64,000 bases of DNA from RGEC01 sp964626685 (GTDB lineage: Bacteria > Bacteroidota > Bacteroidia > NS11-12g > UBA955), in contig CAZVJY010000003.1 in NCBI GenBank assembly GCA_964626685.1, forward strand, positions 124,001 through 188,000, read 5' to 3'. Positions within the stretch are counted from its first letter, which is position 1, and each line of letters opens with the position of its first letter. The notes beneath the pieces were generated by a model. That model saw nothing but the letters and a program-made list of their open reading frames with translations. It had not been told where the DNA came from and searched no databases. Below, piece after piece: positions 8,446 through 17,962 of the stretch. The position numbers were made by a program, and so were the translations under genes.

Positions 8446-9075
8446 GTGAAGCATATTTCATTGAATCCGATAAAATTAATTGTTCTGATGTTGCTGTTTC
8501 TTCCTGCAATAACCTTTGCACAGGATGAAGATGAGTCATTAAGTGAACTGGCTCAGGCTCAGCAGGCAATTCGAAAAAAAGAGTTTCTTAAGGCTGAACA
8601 TATTTGTCGGAGGATGCTTGCTCAGCACCCTTTAGACAACGATATCCGGCACTTATTGTCGCACGCCCTAATATTTCAGTCGCGGTTTGGTGAAGCTGAC
8701 AGTTTACTTAGAAAGGTGCTCGAATCCGATACAAACTTGGCGGGCAGTTACTGGTACATGGGCCTGAGTGCGGAACGGCAAGGCAAGGATCTCATGGCTG
8801 TTGGGTTGTTTAAAAAGTATGTTTTAAAAACCCCCAATCCCCTTAATGTGAATGTTAGCGCCTGGCTGCATGCCGCTTCGGGTTACCGCCGCATGATGCG
8901 CAAAGATGGCATCAATACAGCCCAGTTCGATGAAATGATTTATCTGTATAATCAGTATCTGGAGGCCATGCCCACCGAGGTATATGCCGATAGTGTGAGA
9001 GAGTTTGTCGAGCGGGTTAAACCAAGGAAGCCGTCACCCGGTCAAAAACTCGTTTTGGACGAAACAGGGGATTAA
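8446..9075 (+). CDS. Exported TPR-repeat protein
   Basis: A 209-residue protein beginning at GTG (MKHISLNPIKLIVLMLLFLP, signal peptide ending TFAQ). Residues ~35-110 form helix pairs of tetratricopeptide type (AQQAIRKKEFLKAEHICRRML, then HLLSHALIFQSRFGEADSLLRKVL). TPRs mediate protein contacts, so this is probably a periplasmic scaffold. It is divergent from the GIN-domain gene with only 13 nt between starts. The 3' end lies 25 nt before the HD-domain gene. No enzymatic motif is seen. Confidence 0.7.
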   Translation: MKHISLNPIKLIVLMLLFLPAITFAQDEDESLSELAQAQQAIRKKEFLKAEHICRRMLAQHPLDNDIRHLLSHALIFQSRFGEADSLLRKVLESDTNLAGSYWYMGLSAERQGKDLMAVGLFKKYVLKTPNPLNVNVSAWLHAASGYRRMMRKDGINTAQFDEMIYLYNQYLEAMPTEVYADSVREFVERVKPRKPSPGQKLVLDETGD

Positions 9076-9087
9076 CAGCGGGAATTG

Positions 9088-9095
9088 TACCTTTG
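9088..9095 (+). promoter_or_regulatory. -7 element before the HD-domain gene
   Basis: TACCTTTG ends 5 nt before the ATG at 9101. It supports that ATG over upstream in-frame codons and predicts an almost leaderless transcript. Confidence 0.5.
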
Positions 9096-9100
9096 CACCC

Positions 9101-10327
9101 ATGCAGCCGCTGAACAAGAACAAAATCATCAACGACCCGGTGTATGGTTTTATGACCGTGCCCTCGGCGCTGGTGCACGATGTAATTCAGCATCCGTATT
9201 TCCAGCGGCTTCGCCGTATTCGGCAGCTGGGGCTTAGTGAAGTGGTGTATCCCGGTGCCACCCATACCCGTTTTCACCATGCACTGGGTGCACTGAATCT
9301 GATGGTCAGGGCCATTGAAACCCTAAGATCCAAAGGGGTTAATATTAGCGAGGAAGAAGCCGAAGCGGCATGGCTAGGGATTTTACTCCACGATGTGGGC
9401 CACGGCCCTTACAGCCATACGCTGGAACACACCCTGATTGAAGGAGTGAGCCACGAATATATTTCCACGCTCATAATGCATCGCCTAAACAAAGAGTTTG
9501 GTGGCAGACTTGAGCTGGCCATTCGCATTTTCAAAGGCGATTATCCCCAAAAACCATTTTTAACACAGCTTATTTCCGGGCAACTGGATATGGATCGTCT
9601 GGATTACCTCCAGCGTGACAGTTTCTACACCGGTGTGAGCGAAGGGGTAGTGGGCGGAGATCGTCTCATCAACATGTTGAACGTGAAGGACGGGAACCTG
9701 GTGGTGGAAGAAAAAGGCATTTATTCGGTAGAAAAGTTTATTGTGGCCCGGAGGCTCATGTACTGGCAGGTGTACCTGCATAAAACTGCGATTGCTGCCG
9801 ATGAACTGCTTATTGCCATCTTGCAGCGCGCAAGGCATGTAGCCACCAACATGGCATCGCTGGGGAGCTACCATCCGCTTATCCATTTTTTGGGGAAAAC
9901 CATTTCTGCCGAAAAATTTGATGAAGAATCCCTGGATTTGTTTGTGCTGCTGGATGATCATGATATCATGACAGCCGTAAAGGCATGGCAGTTTCACGAA
10001 GATAAAGTGCTTTCTACCCTATCAAAGGCAATGCTGAACCGCAATTTGCCTAAAATTGTTATACAGGATAAACCGATTTCTGCTGAACTCAGCTCAGAAT
10101 GCCTCAAGAAAACCCGTTATCGTTTCCCGGATATGCAGGAAAAAGAGTCCGGCTTTTTTGTGAGGACCGGACTGCTTGAAAATCTTGCCTATAAACCACA
10201 AAAGGGTGGAATTCATATTCTCAGAAAAGACGGTACGGTTTGTGATGCTGCTGAGGCATCCGACAATGATAATCTTCATTCCCTGAGCGAGGCAGTCACC
10301 AAACACTTTATTACCTACTGGCCCTGA
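9101..10327 (+). CDS. HD-domain metal-dependent phosphohydrolase
   Basis: A 408-residue cytoplasmic protein of the dGTPase-like HD superfamily. Metal ligands are visible in order: His in TRFHHALG, the HD pair in LLHDVGHGPYSHTLEH, and Asp in QLDMDRLDYLQRDSFYTG, matching the conserved GQLDxDRxDYLxRD block. The family hydrolyses nucleotides (dNTPs or related), but the substrate of this Bacteroidota group is not established. Its TGA overlaps the rsmA ATG (TGATG), so the two are co-translated. The start at 9101 follows a TACCTTTG box. Confidence 0.88.
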   Translation: MQPLNKNKIINDPVYGFMTVPSALVHDVIQHPYFQRLRRIRQLGLSEVVYPGATHTRFHHALGALNLMVRAIETLRSKGVNISEEEAEAAWLGILLHDVGHGPYSHTLEHTLIEGVSHEYISTLIMHRLNKEFGGRLELAIRIFKGDYPQKPFLTQLISGQLDMDRLDYLQRDSFYTGVSEGVVGGDRLINMLNVKDGNLVVEEKGIYSVEKFIVARRLMYWQVYLHKTAIAADELLIAILQRARHVATNMASLGSYHPLIHFLGKTISAEKFDEESLDLFVLLDDHDIMTAVKAWQFHEDKVLSTLSKAMLNRNLPKIVIQDKPISAELSSECLKKTRYRFPDMQEKESGFFVRTGLLENLAYKPQKGGIHILRKDGTVCDAAEASDNDNLHSLSEAVTKHFITYWP

Positions 10328-11112
10328 TGCAAAAAGTGGCACCCAAAAAACAGCTGGGTCAGCATTTTCTAACCGATCCGGCCATCGCCCTGAAAATTGC
10401 ATCCTCCATACCGCAGGGCGTATGGGACAGGGTAGTGGAGGTGGGCCCCGGCATGGGAATCCTCACCAAACCCTTACTGGAAACACATGGTTCAGCTTTG
10501 CACTGCGTTGAAATTGATTCCGAAAGTGTACAGTGGCTTAAACAACAGGCATGGGCCAAAGAACTCAACATCATTCACGGTGATTTTCTGGCGATTCCGG
10601 AAAAAGAATTATTTGGAGAAGGCATTGTGGCCGTAATTGGCAACTACCCTTACAACATCTCCACCCAGATAGCTTTTCGGGTGCTGGAAGCAAAAAATCC
10701 GGTGACCTTTTTCGGGGGAATGTTTCAGCGTGAGGTTGCCAGGCGTTTTTGTGCCGAACACGGCAATAAGGAATATGGGGTTACCAGCGTATTGCTGCAG
10801 GCTTTTTACGATTGCAAATATTTGTTTACAGTTAATGAAGGCAGTTTTAATCCGCCACCGGCTGTCAAGAGTGGTGTGATGGCCTGCATGCGAAAAGAAC
10901 ATGCACCAGTTTGTACCTACAAAAGCCTGGCACTGGTAGTGAAAACAGCTTTCAACCAGCGCAGAAAAACCTTGTCCAATGCGTTGAAATCGCTCACCTC
11001 TTCCAAACCTGCATTTGTATTGCCCGATGAACTGAAAGGCAAACGTGCTGAGCAGCTGCCGGTAGAGACATTTATCATGTTGGCAGCACAATGGGATTCT
11101 TTGACCGCATAA
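10327..11112 (+). CDS. rsmA: 16S rRNA (adenine1518/1519-N6)-dimethyltransferase
   Basis: RsmA/KsgA dimethylates two adjacent adenines in helix 45 of 16S rRNA late in 30S assembly. The 261-residue protein shows KKQLGQHFLTD at the N-terminus, AdoMet motif I VEVGPGMGILT, the acidic loop CVEIDSE, and the catalytic motif IV NYPYNIS (~105). The C-terminal domain has FNQRRKTLSNALK. The start overlaps the preceding stop codon by one base. Length and motifs are complete. Confidence 0.97.
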   Translation: MQKVAPKKQLGQHFLTDPAIALKIASSIPQGVWDRVVEVGPGMGILTKPLLETHGSALHCVEIDSESVQWLKQQAWAKELNIIHGDFLAIPEKELFGEGIVAVIGNYPYNISTQIAFRVLEAKNPVTFFGGMFQREVARRFCAEHGNKEYGVTSVLLQAFYDCKYLFTVNEGSFNPPPAVKSGVMACMRKEHAPVCTYKSLALVVKTAFNQRRKTLSNALKSLTSSKPAFVLPDELKGKRAEQLPVETFIMLAAQWDSLTA

Positions 11113-11151
11113 TTTCGGCAGTATTTTTGCCGTTGTAATAATATTCACCTT

Positions 11152-12513
11152 ATGTTACGTGTCGCATTTGTCTTGAGTTTTTTATTCTTGGGCCGTCTGT
11201 TGGCACAGGATGTGGTGCCAGACAGGCAGGCATGGGATTTTGGAGACGTGCTTTTTTGGAAAAATGATACGGCCCGATTCAGGGTGAGAAACGCTACGGA
11301 TAAAGATTTTGTGTTTTTGCCGACCTACTACAAAGAAGATGTATCCGTTTTTTTCAACAGTCGTCTGGTAGAACCGGGAAAAACAGCTGAAATATATATA
11401 GTCTATTACACCGACCGCAAGGGTAAATTCCAGCAGGATGTACCATTGTATATAAGCAGCCGGGCTGAACCACTCATGTTTATGCTGAAAGGCAACATCA
11501 AAGGGTTTGATCCTTCCGCACAGTTGCGCTGTCCGGTGGTTAATCCCAGCAGTATCGGTGAAAACAGCCTGGAAAAGATGGTTCAGGTAGAAATAAGAAA
11601 CCGCAATACCGATGAGCGAATCAAACCAGATGAGTTTTCTGTAAAGGAAAGCAGTGGTAAACGCGTTCGCCTGGAACCGCATACCGAAGGTTTTAGAATG
11701 GCGGTTAGTCCCGGTAACTACCGGGTTTCCTGTACCAAATCAGGATTTGATGATTACCTGGCACTCATTTCGCTCGAGCCATACCAGAGTAAATTTGTTA
11801 TATACATGGATCCAAAACCGGAGGAGGAGCCCATTGTTTCCGACAATGAGGCCGGTGGCGGTAGGGAGGCGGGCGAGACAGATTTATCCTTAATGGACAC
11901 TGCTGAAGAGGAAGAGCATATTCACCCGGATGATGGTATCCTGGGTAATGACCTGTTTAAAATCAATAACCTGGTCTTTATTATGGATGCCAGCATGAGT
12001 ATGAAACGCGATGGCAAGATGGAGACACTCAAATCTACCATGGCCATACTGGTATCAGCGCTGCGCAGCGAAGACAGGCTTGGCGTAATTGGTTTTAGCA
12101 GTGAGGCCAAGGTAATTCATCCGCACGGACCGGTCGAAAACAAAGACAGTATTTACAGCCGTATTAACCGGCTTAAAACGGAAGGAGGGACCAATGGCGG
12201 TGCAGCACTAAAGCTTGCTTACGGGCACGCAAGACAGCATTATCAGGCAGATGGTAACAATCAGATTGTGATTGTTACCGATGGAATATTCACTACCGGA
12301 GGAATGGGGAAAAAGGCCATGGAAAAAATGATTGCCGACGCCCATGCTGATGGTATTCACCTGAGTACCATTATGGTAGGCCAAAATCCCGATGCTTTGC
12401 AGCTGTTGAAGCATCTCAGTGTTTTGGGCGGTGGAAACAATATTCACATACTGCCGGATGCAAACCAGCAAAGCCTGCTGCTCGAAATGGTCAAAAACCA
12501 AAGCCGGCGCTGA
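11152..12513 (+). CDS. Exported protein with ASH-like, PEGA-like and von Willebrand A domains
   Basis: 453 residues. Signal peptide 1-19 (ending LLAQ). Residues ~20-125 resemble a DUF1573/ASH immunoglobulin-like domain (AWDFGDVLFWKNDTARFRVRN). Residues ~140-225 have the pattern of a PEGA-type carboxypeptidase-regulatory fold (GNYRVSCTKSGFDDY). An acidic linker (EEEPIVSDNEAGGG) follows. A VWA domain runs from ~270 with MIDAS motif MDASMS, the conserved Thr in KTEGGTNGG and Asp in VIVTDG. VWA domains bind metal and partner proteins. TATTTTTG lies 22 nt before the ATG. Partner unknown; it lies directly upstream of the oxidase cluster but has its own stop and spacing. Confidence 0.75.
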   Translation: MLRVAFVLSFLFLGRLLAQDVVPDRQAWDFGDVLFWKNDTARFRVRNATDKDFVFLPTYYKEDVSVFFNSRLVEPGKTAEIYIVYYTDRKGKFQQDVPLYISSRAEPLMFMLKGNIKGFDPSAQLRCPVVNPSSIGENSLEKMVQVEIRNRNTDERIKPDEFSVKESSGKRVRLEPHTEGFRMAVSPGNYRVSCTKSGFDDYLALISLEPYQSKFVIYMDPKPEEEPIVSDNEAGGGREAGETDLSLMDTAEEEEHIHPDDGILGNDLFKINNLVFIMDASMSMKRDGKMETLKSTMAILVSALRSEDRLGVIGFSSEAKVIHPHGPVENKDSIYSRINRLKTEGGTNGGAALKLAYGHARQHYQADGNNQIVIVTDGIFTTGGMGKKAMEKMIADAHADGIHLSTIMVGQNPDALQLLKHLSVLGGGNNIHILPDANQQSLLLEMVKNQSRR

Positions 12514-12570
12514 ATAGCTTGTTGTTATTCAAACCGTTAACAAACTTTATGAATTTTTCGCATTTTTTGC

Positions 12571-12599
12571 TTGAATCATGCAGCAGATTCTTAAATTTG
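12571..12599 (+). promoter_or_regulatory. Promoter of the cytochrome oxidase cluster
   Basis: TTG (12571-12573), 18 nt, then TAAATTTG (12592-12599). This closely matches the Bacteroidota consensus, 26 nt before the coxB start. Confidence 0.6.
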
Positions 12600-12625
12600 C
12601 GCCACCAAATCCATAATAGGCATAA

Positions 12626-14101
12626 ATGAAGAACTACCATTTGTCCGGCATTGCTGCACTTGCCACCAAGAAAGTGTTTTCAGCGATGTTTTTACTGGCG
12701 CTGCCTCTTTTTGCAATTGCCCAATCTGCCACTGATGTGGTTGAACCTCCCAAGGAATTCAGTCCCGCAAACTGGGACTGGCAATTCATCAGCTACTTTG
12801 TTATCGCACTGCTGTTGATTCTTATCATTGCCAGGGCTTTTGACATTGGGGCGCTCACCGAAAAAATCACAGGTAAAAAAGTGGTTAACTGGAACGCCAC
12901 CAACCGCTGGATAGCTATTGTCTTTCTGGTTGCGGCCATTGCAGGTACTTGGTACGAAATGGTTTACCATGGAAAGTATGTGTTGATTGGAGATTCTTAC
13001 TCCGAACATGGTGCAACCATAGATAGCATGTTCAACTGGACATTCGGCTTCACTTTTGTTGTGTTTGTAATCACAGAGGTTCTGCTTTTCTATTTTATGT
13101 TCAAATATCGTTACCGTGAAGGTCAAAAAGCCCACTATTATTTTCACAACAACAAACTTGAACTGATTTGGACTATTGTTCCTGCCGTTGTGTTGACCTT
13201 CCTGGTTTTGCGCGGTTTCAATACATGGACAAAAATTACAGCCGAGAAGCCCAAGGATGCTCAGGAAATCGAAGTGTTCGGTTATCAGTTTGGCTGGAAG
13301 GCTCGCTATGCTGGTGCTGACAATAAATTTGGACAAAGCCACTTTACCTTTATCAGCGGTAAAAATCCCCTTGGATTGGCTGTGAAGGAGCACGTAGACT
13401 CGCTATTGTCAGATCTTAAAAAAGATACGGCTCTCCTCAACGCACAGATTGCAGCCGCCGACGATTCTGCCAAAGCATGGAAAGCCGCATTTGTTAAGTT
13501 CAATACAGGAAGCAATGCCACAGCTTATCCTGCTGTTTTCAAAGAACTCAAAACCAAGATGGAAGATGCTGAGTCAGGTTCTTACCTGCGTGGTTTGAAA
13601 AAAGATCTTCGCCGCAAGAACACTACTATTACGCGCATCACTACCTACCGCAAGAATCAAAATGTGTTCGACAATGCCGGTAACGATGATAAAATTACTA
13701 CCGAAATTGTTTTGGTTAAAGGAAAATCTTACACCTTTAACTTCCGTGCCCGCGACGTGATTCACTCCGCTTGGTTTCCCGATTTCCGCGGTCAGATGAA
13801 CGTGGTTCCCGGTATGGCAACATGGTTCTCTTTCATTCCAAGTAAAACAACCGAAGAAGCCCGTGCACTGAAAAACAACAAAGACTTTGACTTTTACCTC
13901 TATTGCAACAAAATATGCGGCGGAGCCCACTACAACATGAAGATTAAAATTACCGTTGTAGGTTCCGAAGCAGAGTACAATACCTGGCTTGCAACCCAGA
14001 CACCTTTCATAGCACCTCCTGCTGCAGCCCCGGCTGAAGGAACTGCCCCGGCTCAGGATTCATCTTCTATTGTAAAACCAAATACCGTTACCATCCGTTA
14101 A
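12626..14101 (+). CDS. coxB: Cytochrome c oxidase subunit II
   Basis: This subunit carries the CuA centre that accepts electrons from cytochrome c. It is 491 residues, long for the family. A signal peptide ends LFAIAQ; four further hydrophobic segments follow (~53-70, 93-110, 135-160, 178-197). The cupredoxin domain starts at VFGYQFGWKARY (~218) and ends with the CuA ligands: His in DVIHSAWFPDF (~380) and CNKICGGAHYNM (Cys427, Cys431, His435, Met438). Residues ~245-350 are an unusual lysine- and alanine-rich helical insertion between the first strand and the CuA core. The C-terminus is Pro/Ala-rich. First gene of the oxidase operon, 21 nt before coxA. Confidence 0.95.
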   Translation: MKNYHLSGIAALATKKVFSAMFLLALPLFAIAQSATDVVEPPKEFSPANWDWQFISYFVIALLLILIIARAFDIGALTEKITGKKVVNWNATNRWIAIVFLVAAIAGTWYEMVYHGKYVLIGDSYSEHGATIDSMFNWTFGFTFVVFVITEVLLFYFMFKYRYREGQKAHYYFHNNKLELIWTIVPAVVLTFLVLRGFNTWTKITAEKPKDAQEIEVFGYQFGWKARYAGADNKFGQSHFTFISGKNPLGLAVKEHVDSLLSDLKKDTALLNAQIAAADDSAKAWKAAFVKFNTGSNATAYPAVFKELKTKMEDAESGSYLRGLKKDLRRKNTTITRITTYRKNQNVFDNAGNDDKITTEIVLVKGKSYTFNFRARDVIHSAWFPDFRGQMNVVPGMATWFSFIPSKTTEEARALKNNKDFDFYLYCNKICGGAHYNMKIKITVVGSEAEYNTWLATQTPFIAPPAAAPAEGTAPAQDSSSIVKPNTVTIR

Positions 14102-14122
14102 ACTTAAAAGGAATCAATAATT

Positions 14123-16015
14123 ATGAGCACCGCTGCTTTACATACCGATCACCATCACGATCACCACGAGCACAAGGAAAGCTTCATCAGCAAGTACGTG
14201 TTCTCTATGGACCACAAGATGATTTCCAAGCAATTCCTTGTTACAGGGATTGTTATGGGTATTGTAGGACTGGTAATGTCCCTTCTGTTCCGTATGCAAC
14301 TTGCCTGGCCCGATGAAAAATTCGGAATCATGGAAATGTTGCTTGGTAAATGGGCACAGGATGGTAAACTGGATCCCAATTTTTACATGGGGCTTGTTAC
14401 CATTCATGGTACCATCATGGTGTTTTATGTACTAACAGCCGGTCTTAGCGGGACTTTTTCTAACCTCTTGATTCCATTGCAGGTGGGTGCACGTGACATG
14501 GCATCACCCTTCATGAACATGCTGAGTTACTGGTTCTTCTTCCTTTCCTCAGTTGTGCTTCTTATTTCTGTAGGTGTTGAAACAGGGCCTGCTTCTGCGG
14601 GTTGGACGGTTTATCCTCCCCTTAGTGCTATGGAAAAAGCCATGCCTGGATCCGGTTTGGGTATGACTCTTTGGTTGGTGGCCATTGTATTGTTTATCGT
14701 ATCTGCCCTGTTGGGTGGTATAAACTATATCAGTACCGTGCTGAACATGCGTACCAAAGGTATGAGCATGAACCGCATGCCCCTTACCATATGGGCGTTT
14801 TTCTTAACAGCTGTCCTGGGTCTGCTGTCTTTCCCCGTTCTGTTGGGTGCCGGTCTGTTTCTCATTTTTGACAGAAGTTTTGGTACTTCTTTCTACCTTT
14901 CAGATATCTACCTTGAGGGGGTAGGTGCCATGGAAAATATCGGTGGCAGCCCTGTATTGTACCAGCATTTGTTCTGGTTCCTGGGTCACCCCGAGGTGTA
15001 TATCATCCTGATGCCTGCACTGGGTATTACTTCTGAGGTTATTTCAACCAATGCACGTAAGCCTATTTTTGGCTACACAGCAATGGTTATATCCCTAATG
15101 GGTATTTCTTTCCTTTCCTTTATCGTTTGGGGTCACCACATGTTTATCACCGGTATGAATCCTTTCCTGGGCAGCGTGTTTATGATTCTTACCCTCATCA
15201 TTGCGGTGCCTTCGGCGGTAAAAGTATTTAACTATCTCACAACACTTTGGAGAGGTAACCTGCGTTTCACACCAGCAATGCTTTTCTCAATAGGCTTGGT
15301 GTCGTTCTTTATTTCCGGTGGTCTCACAGGTATTTACCTGGGTAACGCTGCGCTGGACATACAGCTTCACGACAGCTATTTTGTAGTGGCACACTTCCAC
15401 CTTGTTATGGGCTCATCTGCCATCTTTGGTATGTTTGCCGGTATTTATCATTGGTATCCTCGCATGTATGGACGCATGCTGAACAATACCCTGGGTCAGT
15501 TCCACTTCTGGATTACTTTCATCACAGCATACCTGGTATTCTTCCCCATGCACTTTATGGGACTGGCCGGTGTGCCCCGTCGTTACTACATGTTCACCCT
15601 GGTGAAAGAGTTCGACGTATGGATGGACGTGAATAAAATGATGACTATTGCTGCCATCGTCGGTGGTGCTGCACAGCTGTTATTCCTCTGGAACTTCTTT
15701 TACAGCATGTTCCGCGGTAAGAAATCTGAACAGAACCCCTGGCAAAGCAATACCCTGGAATGGAGCGCCCCTGTGGAACATATTCACGGAAACTGGCCTG
15801 GTGCCATTCCTGAAGTGTATCGTGGTCCATACGAATACAGCCGCCCTGACCGCGAGGAAGATTTCTTCCCTCAGTATGTACCCGATGAATCAGATCATGC
15901 AGGTACCGGAGGTGATGGTCATCAAACCACACCTAAGCGCAAATCAACCAAGAAAGAAGAAGTAGCGGAAAACGTTATGTTTGCCGCCATCAAACGCGTG
16001 TTTGGCTGGAGCTGA
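14123..16015 (+). CDS. coxA: Cytochrome c oxidase subunit I
   Basis: Catalytic heme-copper subunit that reduces O2 and pumps protons. The 630-residue protein has a His-rich N-terminus (HTDHHHDHHEHKES) and about twelve membrane segments. Visible signatures are the heme a ligand region TIHGTIMVFY, the CuB/Tyr block WFLGHPEVYIILMPALG with the A-type proton-channel Glu, GHHMFITGM for the CuB histidines, and HDSYFVVAHFHLVMG for the heme a3/heme a His pair. These place it in the A-family (aa3-like) oxidases. The C-terminal ~60 residues are hydrophilic and Lys-rich (PKRKSTKKEEV). Read with coxB and the assembly genes that follow. Confidence 0.97.
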   Translation: MSTAALHTDHHHDHHEHKESFISKYVFSMDHKMISKQFLVTGIVMGIVGLVMSLLFRMQLAWPDEKFGIMEMLLGKWAQDGKLDPNFYMGLVTIHGTIMVFYVLTAGLSGTFSNLLIPLQVGARDMASPFMNMLSYWFFFLSSVVLLISVGVETGPASAGWTVYPPLSAMEKAMPGSGLGMTLWLVAIVLFIVSALLGGINYISTVLNMRTKGMSMNRMPLTIWAFFLTAVLGLLSFPVLLGAGLFLIFDRSFGTSFYLSDIYLEGVGAMENIGGSPVLYQHLFWFLGHPEVYIILMPALGITSEVISTNARKPIFGYTAMVISLMGISFLSFIVWGHHMFITGMNPFLGSVFMILTLIIAVPSAVKVFNYLTTLWRGNLRFTPAMLFSIGLVSFFISGGLTGIYLGNAALDIQLHDSYFVVAHFHLVMGSSAIFGMFAGIYHWYPRMYGRMLNNTLGQFHFWITFITAYLVFFPMHFMGLAGVPRRYYMFTLVKEFDVWMDVNKMMTIAAIVGGAAQLLFLWNFFYSMFRGKKSEQNPWQSNTLEWSAPVEHIHGNWPGAIPEVYRGPYEYSRPDREEDFFPQYVPDESDHAGTGGDGHQTTPKRKSTKKEEVAENVMFAAIKRVFGWS

Positions 16016-16022
16016 TAGGTCC

Positions 16023-17063
16023 TTGTCTGCACTGCTAAGAATATTCTCCGATTTTTTTTTCAGACGAACAGGTATTCTTGCCTGTTCGTCTGTTTTTTTA
16101 TTGTTCCTGCTGGGTGGCCTTGTAAGGGTTACCGGTAGTGGTATGGGATGTCCTGACTGGCCAAAGTGCTTTGGCTTGCTGGCTCCGCCCACCTGTGACT
16201 GCCAGTTGCCGCCAAACTACATGCAGTTGTTTCTCGAAAAAAGAATCCAGAAAGTAAACCGTTTTGCGGCCACGCTTGAAAAGATAGGTTGGAATAGTAA
16301 AGCAGTCGAAATACGCAACAATAAGGCTATTTATCAACCGGAAGCCTTTAATGCAACCAAAGCCTGGATAGAATATATAAACAGGCTTTTTGGAGTGTTG
16401 GCCGGTTTGTTTACATTGCTGTTTTGGTTAGCTTCGTTTATTTACATACGAACCAAAACTAGGGTGTTTACGTTTGCCAGTTTCGGTTTTCTGATGCTGT
16501 TATTGAACGCCTGGCTGGGCAGTATTGTGGTAGCGACCAATTTGCTGCCGGGTATCGTTTCCGTCCATTTTATGCTCTCTTTTTCCAGTGTTTTCTTTTT
16601 TATGCTTGCCTTGAATGCGCAGGCATCCTTTTCATTTGCTCATGGTGAAAAGAAGTTGAATCTACTTTGGAGCATGTTGTTGCTGTTTTCTTTATTGATT
16701 GTTTTTCTTGGAACCCTCGCGCGTGAGAATGTGGAGGTGCTGGTTTTGTCTGGAACACTTGAAAGGGATGGTATTCTAAATTTGACTGCTATGGGCATAT
16801 CCTTCGCCATACACCGTTATTTACCTCTGGTATTTATGGTTTATGCCTTTTGGATTTGGAAAAAATATAAGGTAATGTATCCCTATCAGGCACGGGCTTT
16901 TGGTCTGGTAGGCTGTCTTGCTTTTTGCCAGATTGCCCTGGGGGTGGTCAATATCAATTTTATCTTGCCTCCCATAACACAGGTGCTGCACATTGTGCTT
17001 GGAGCCGCCTTACCTATTTTGATTTTTTATTGGAGAATATCCAAACCCATTTCGGGCAATTAA
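16023..17063 (+). CDS. ctaA: Heme A synthase (COX15/CtaA family)
   Basis: Oxidises the C8 methyl of heme O to the formyl group of heme A. About 346 residues with eight hydrophobic segments. The signature after TM1 is GGLVRVTGSGMGCPDWPKCFG, then a hydrophilic loop with Cys pairs (PPTCDCQLPPNY); HFMLSFSSVFF lies in TM4 and HRYLPLVFMVYAFW and HIVLGAALPI near the end provide heme-ligand histidines. No ATG precedes TM1; the best start is TTG at 16023, 7 nt after coxA. An in-frame TTG at 15981 inside coxA is also possible. Works with the heme O synthase encoded next. Confidence 0.88.
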   Translation: MSALLRIFSDFFFRRTGILACSSVFLLFLLGGLVRVTGSGMGCPDWPKCFGLLAPPTCDCQLPPNYMQLFLEKRIQKVNRFAATLEKIGWNSKAVEIRNNKAIYQPEAFNATKAWIEYINRLFGVLAGLFTLLFWLASFIYIRTKTRVFTFASFGFLMLLLNAWLGSIVVATNLLPGIVSVHFMLSFSSVFFFMLALNAQASFSFAHGEKKLNLLWSMLLLFSLLIVFLGTLARENVEVLVLSGTLERDGILNLTAMGISFAIHRYLPLVFMVYAFWIWKKYKVMYPYQARAFGLVGCLAFCQIALGVVNINFILPPITQVLHIVLGAALPILIFYWRISKPISGN

Positions 17064-17080
17064 TGTTATATTTACACTAA

Positions 17081-17956
17081 GTGAAAAACACACTGAAAGC
17101 ATATTTTGATCTGGTAAAGTTTCGCCTCACCTCCACGGTAGTGGCAACCTCTGTTTTTGGTTACCTGCTTGGTTGTAAATTTAACAGTGCCGATGGAAGT
17201 TTATCCGGTTTTGACTGGATTGTACTTTTTGGTGTGTTTACAGGCGGTCTGTTGATTGTGTTTGGATCAAACGGATTGAATCAGTTGCTGGAGAAGAGCC
17301 AGGACAGTCAAATGTCACGTACCCAAAGCCGGCCTATCGTTGAGGGTCGCCTCAGCGAATCGCAGGCACGCACTTTTTCGCTGGCTTGCGGTATAGCGGG
17401 TGTTGTAATTCTATTGGTTACCACGCCGCTGGTAACAACCATTCTTGGAAGCGTATCACTGCTGCTCTATGTTTTTGTGTATACTCCCTTAAAAGGGGTA
17501 ACTCCATTGGCGGTAATGATTGGTGCCATCCCAGGTGCATTGCCACCGCTAATCGGCTATACTGCAGCCTCCGGTGCCATCGATGATGCCGGTGTAATTT
17601 TATTCCTTATACAATTTTTCTGGCAGTTTCCCCATTTTTGGGCCATTGCCTGGCTTTTACACGACGATTATCAAAAAGCTGGATACTGGCTGCTCCCCAG
17701 CAAAGGCGGACGTGATAAATACAGTGCGTTTCAAATACTTATTTACACCTTCATTCTCATTGCTACCAGTATCATGCCAGTAATTTATGATATGGCTGAT
17801 TTGTGGGCGCTAGCCGGAGTACTGCCCGCGGGTGGGCTTTTCTTGCTGTATGCGCTTAAGCTCCGTAATTCGTTGGATACATCCGATGCGAGAAAATTGC
17901 TATTTGCTTCATTTCTGTATACACCTGTGGTATTTCTCTCTTACATCATATTTTAA
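17081..17956 (+). CDS. ctaB: Protoheme IX farnesyltransferase (heme O synthase)
   Basis: UbiA-family prenyltransferase that adds farnesyl diphosphate to heme B, giving heme O, the precursor used by the heme A synthase just upstream. 291 residues with about nine TM helices, starting at GTG. The first Asp-rich motif region reads GLNQLLEKSQDSQMSRTQSRPI, with the family DxxMxRTxxRP core. The second motif lies near WAIAWLLHDDYQKAGYWLLP. Ends 6 nt before the next gene. Function is secure from family and context. Confidence 0.94.
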   Translation: MKNTLKAYFDLVKFRLTSTVVATSVFGYLLGCKFNSADGSLSGFDWIVLFGVFTGGLLIVFGSNGLNQLLEKSQDSQMSRTQSRPIVEGRLSESQARTFSLACGIAGVVILLVTTPLVTTILGSVSLLLYVFVYTPLKGVTPLAVMIGAIPGALPPLIGYTAASGAIDDAGVILFLIQFFWQFPHFWAIAWLLHDDYQKAGYWLLPSKGGRDKYSAFQILIYTFILIATSIMPVIYDMADLWALAGVLPAGGLFLLYALKLRNSLDTSDARKLLFASFLYTPVVFLSYIIF

Positions 17957-17962
17957 CCATTC

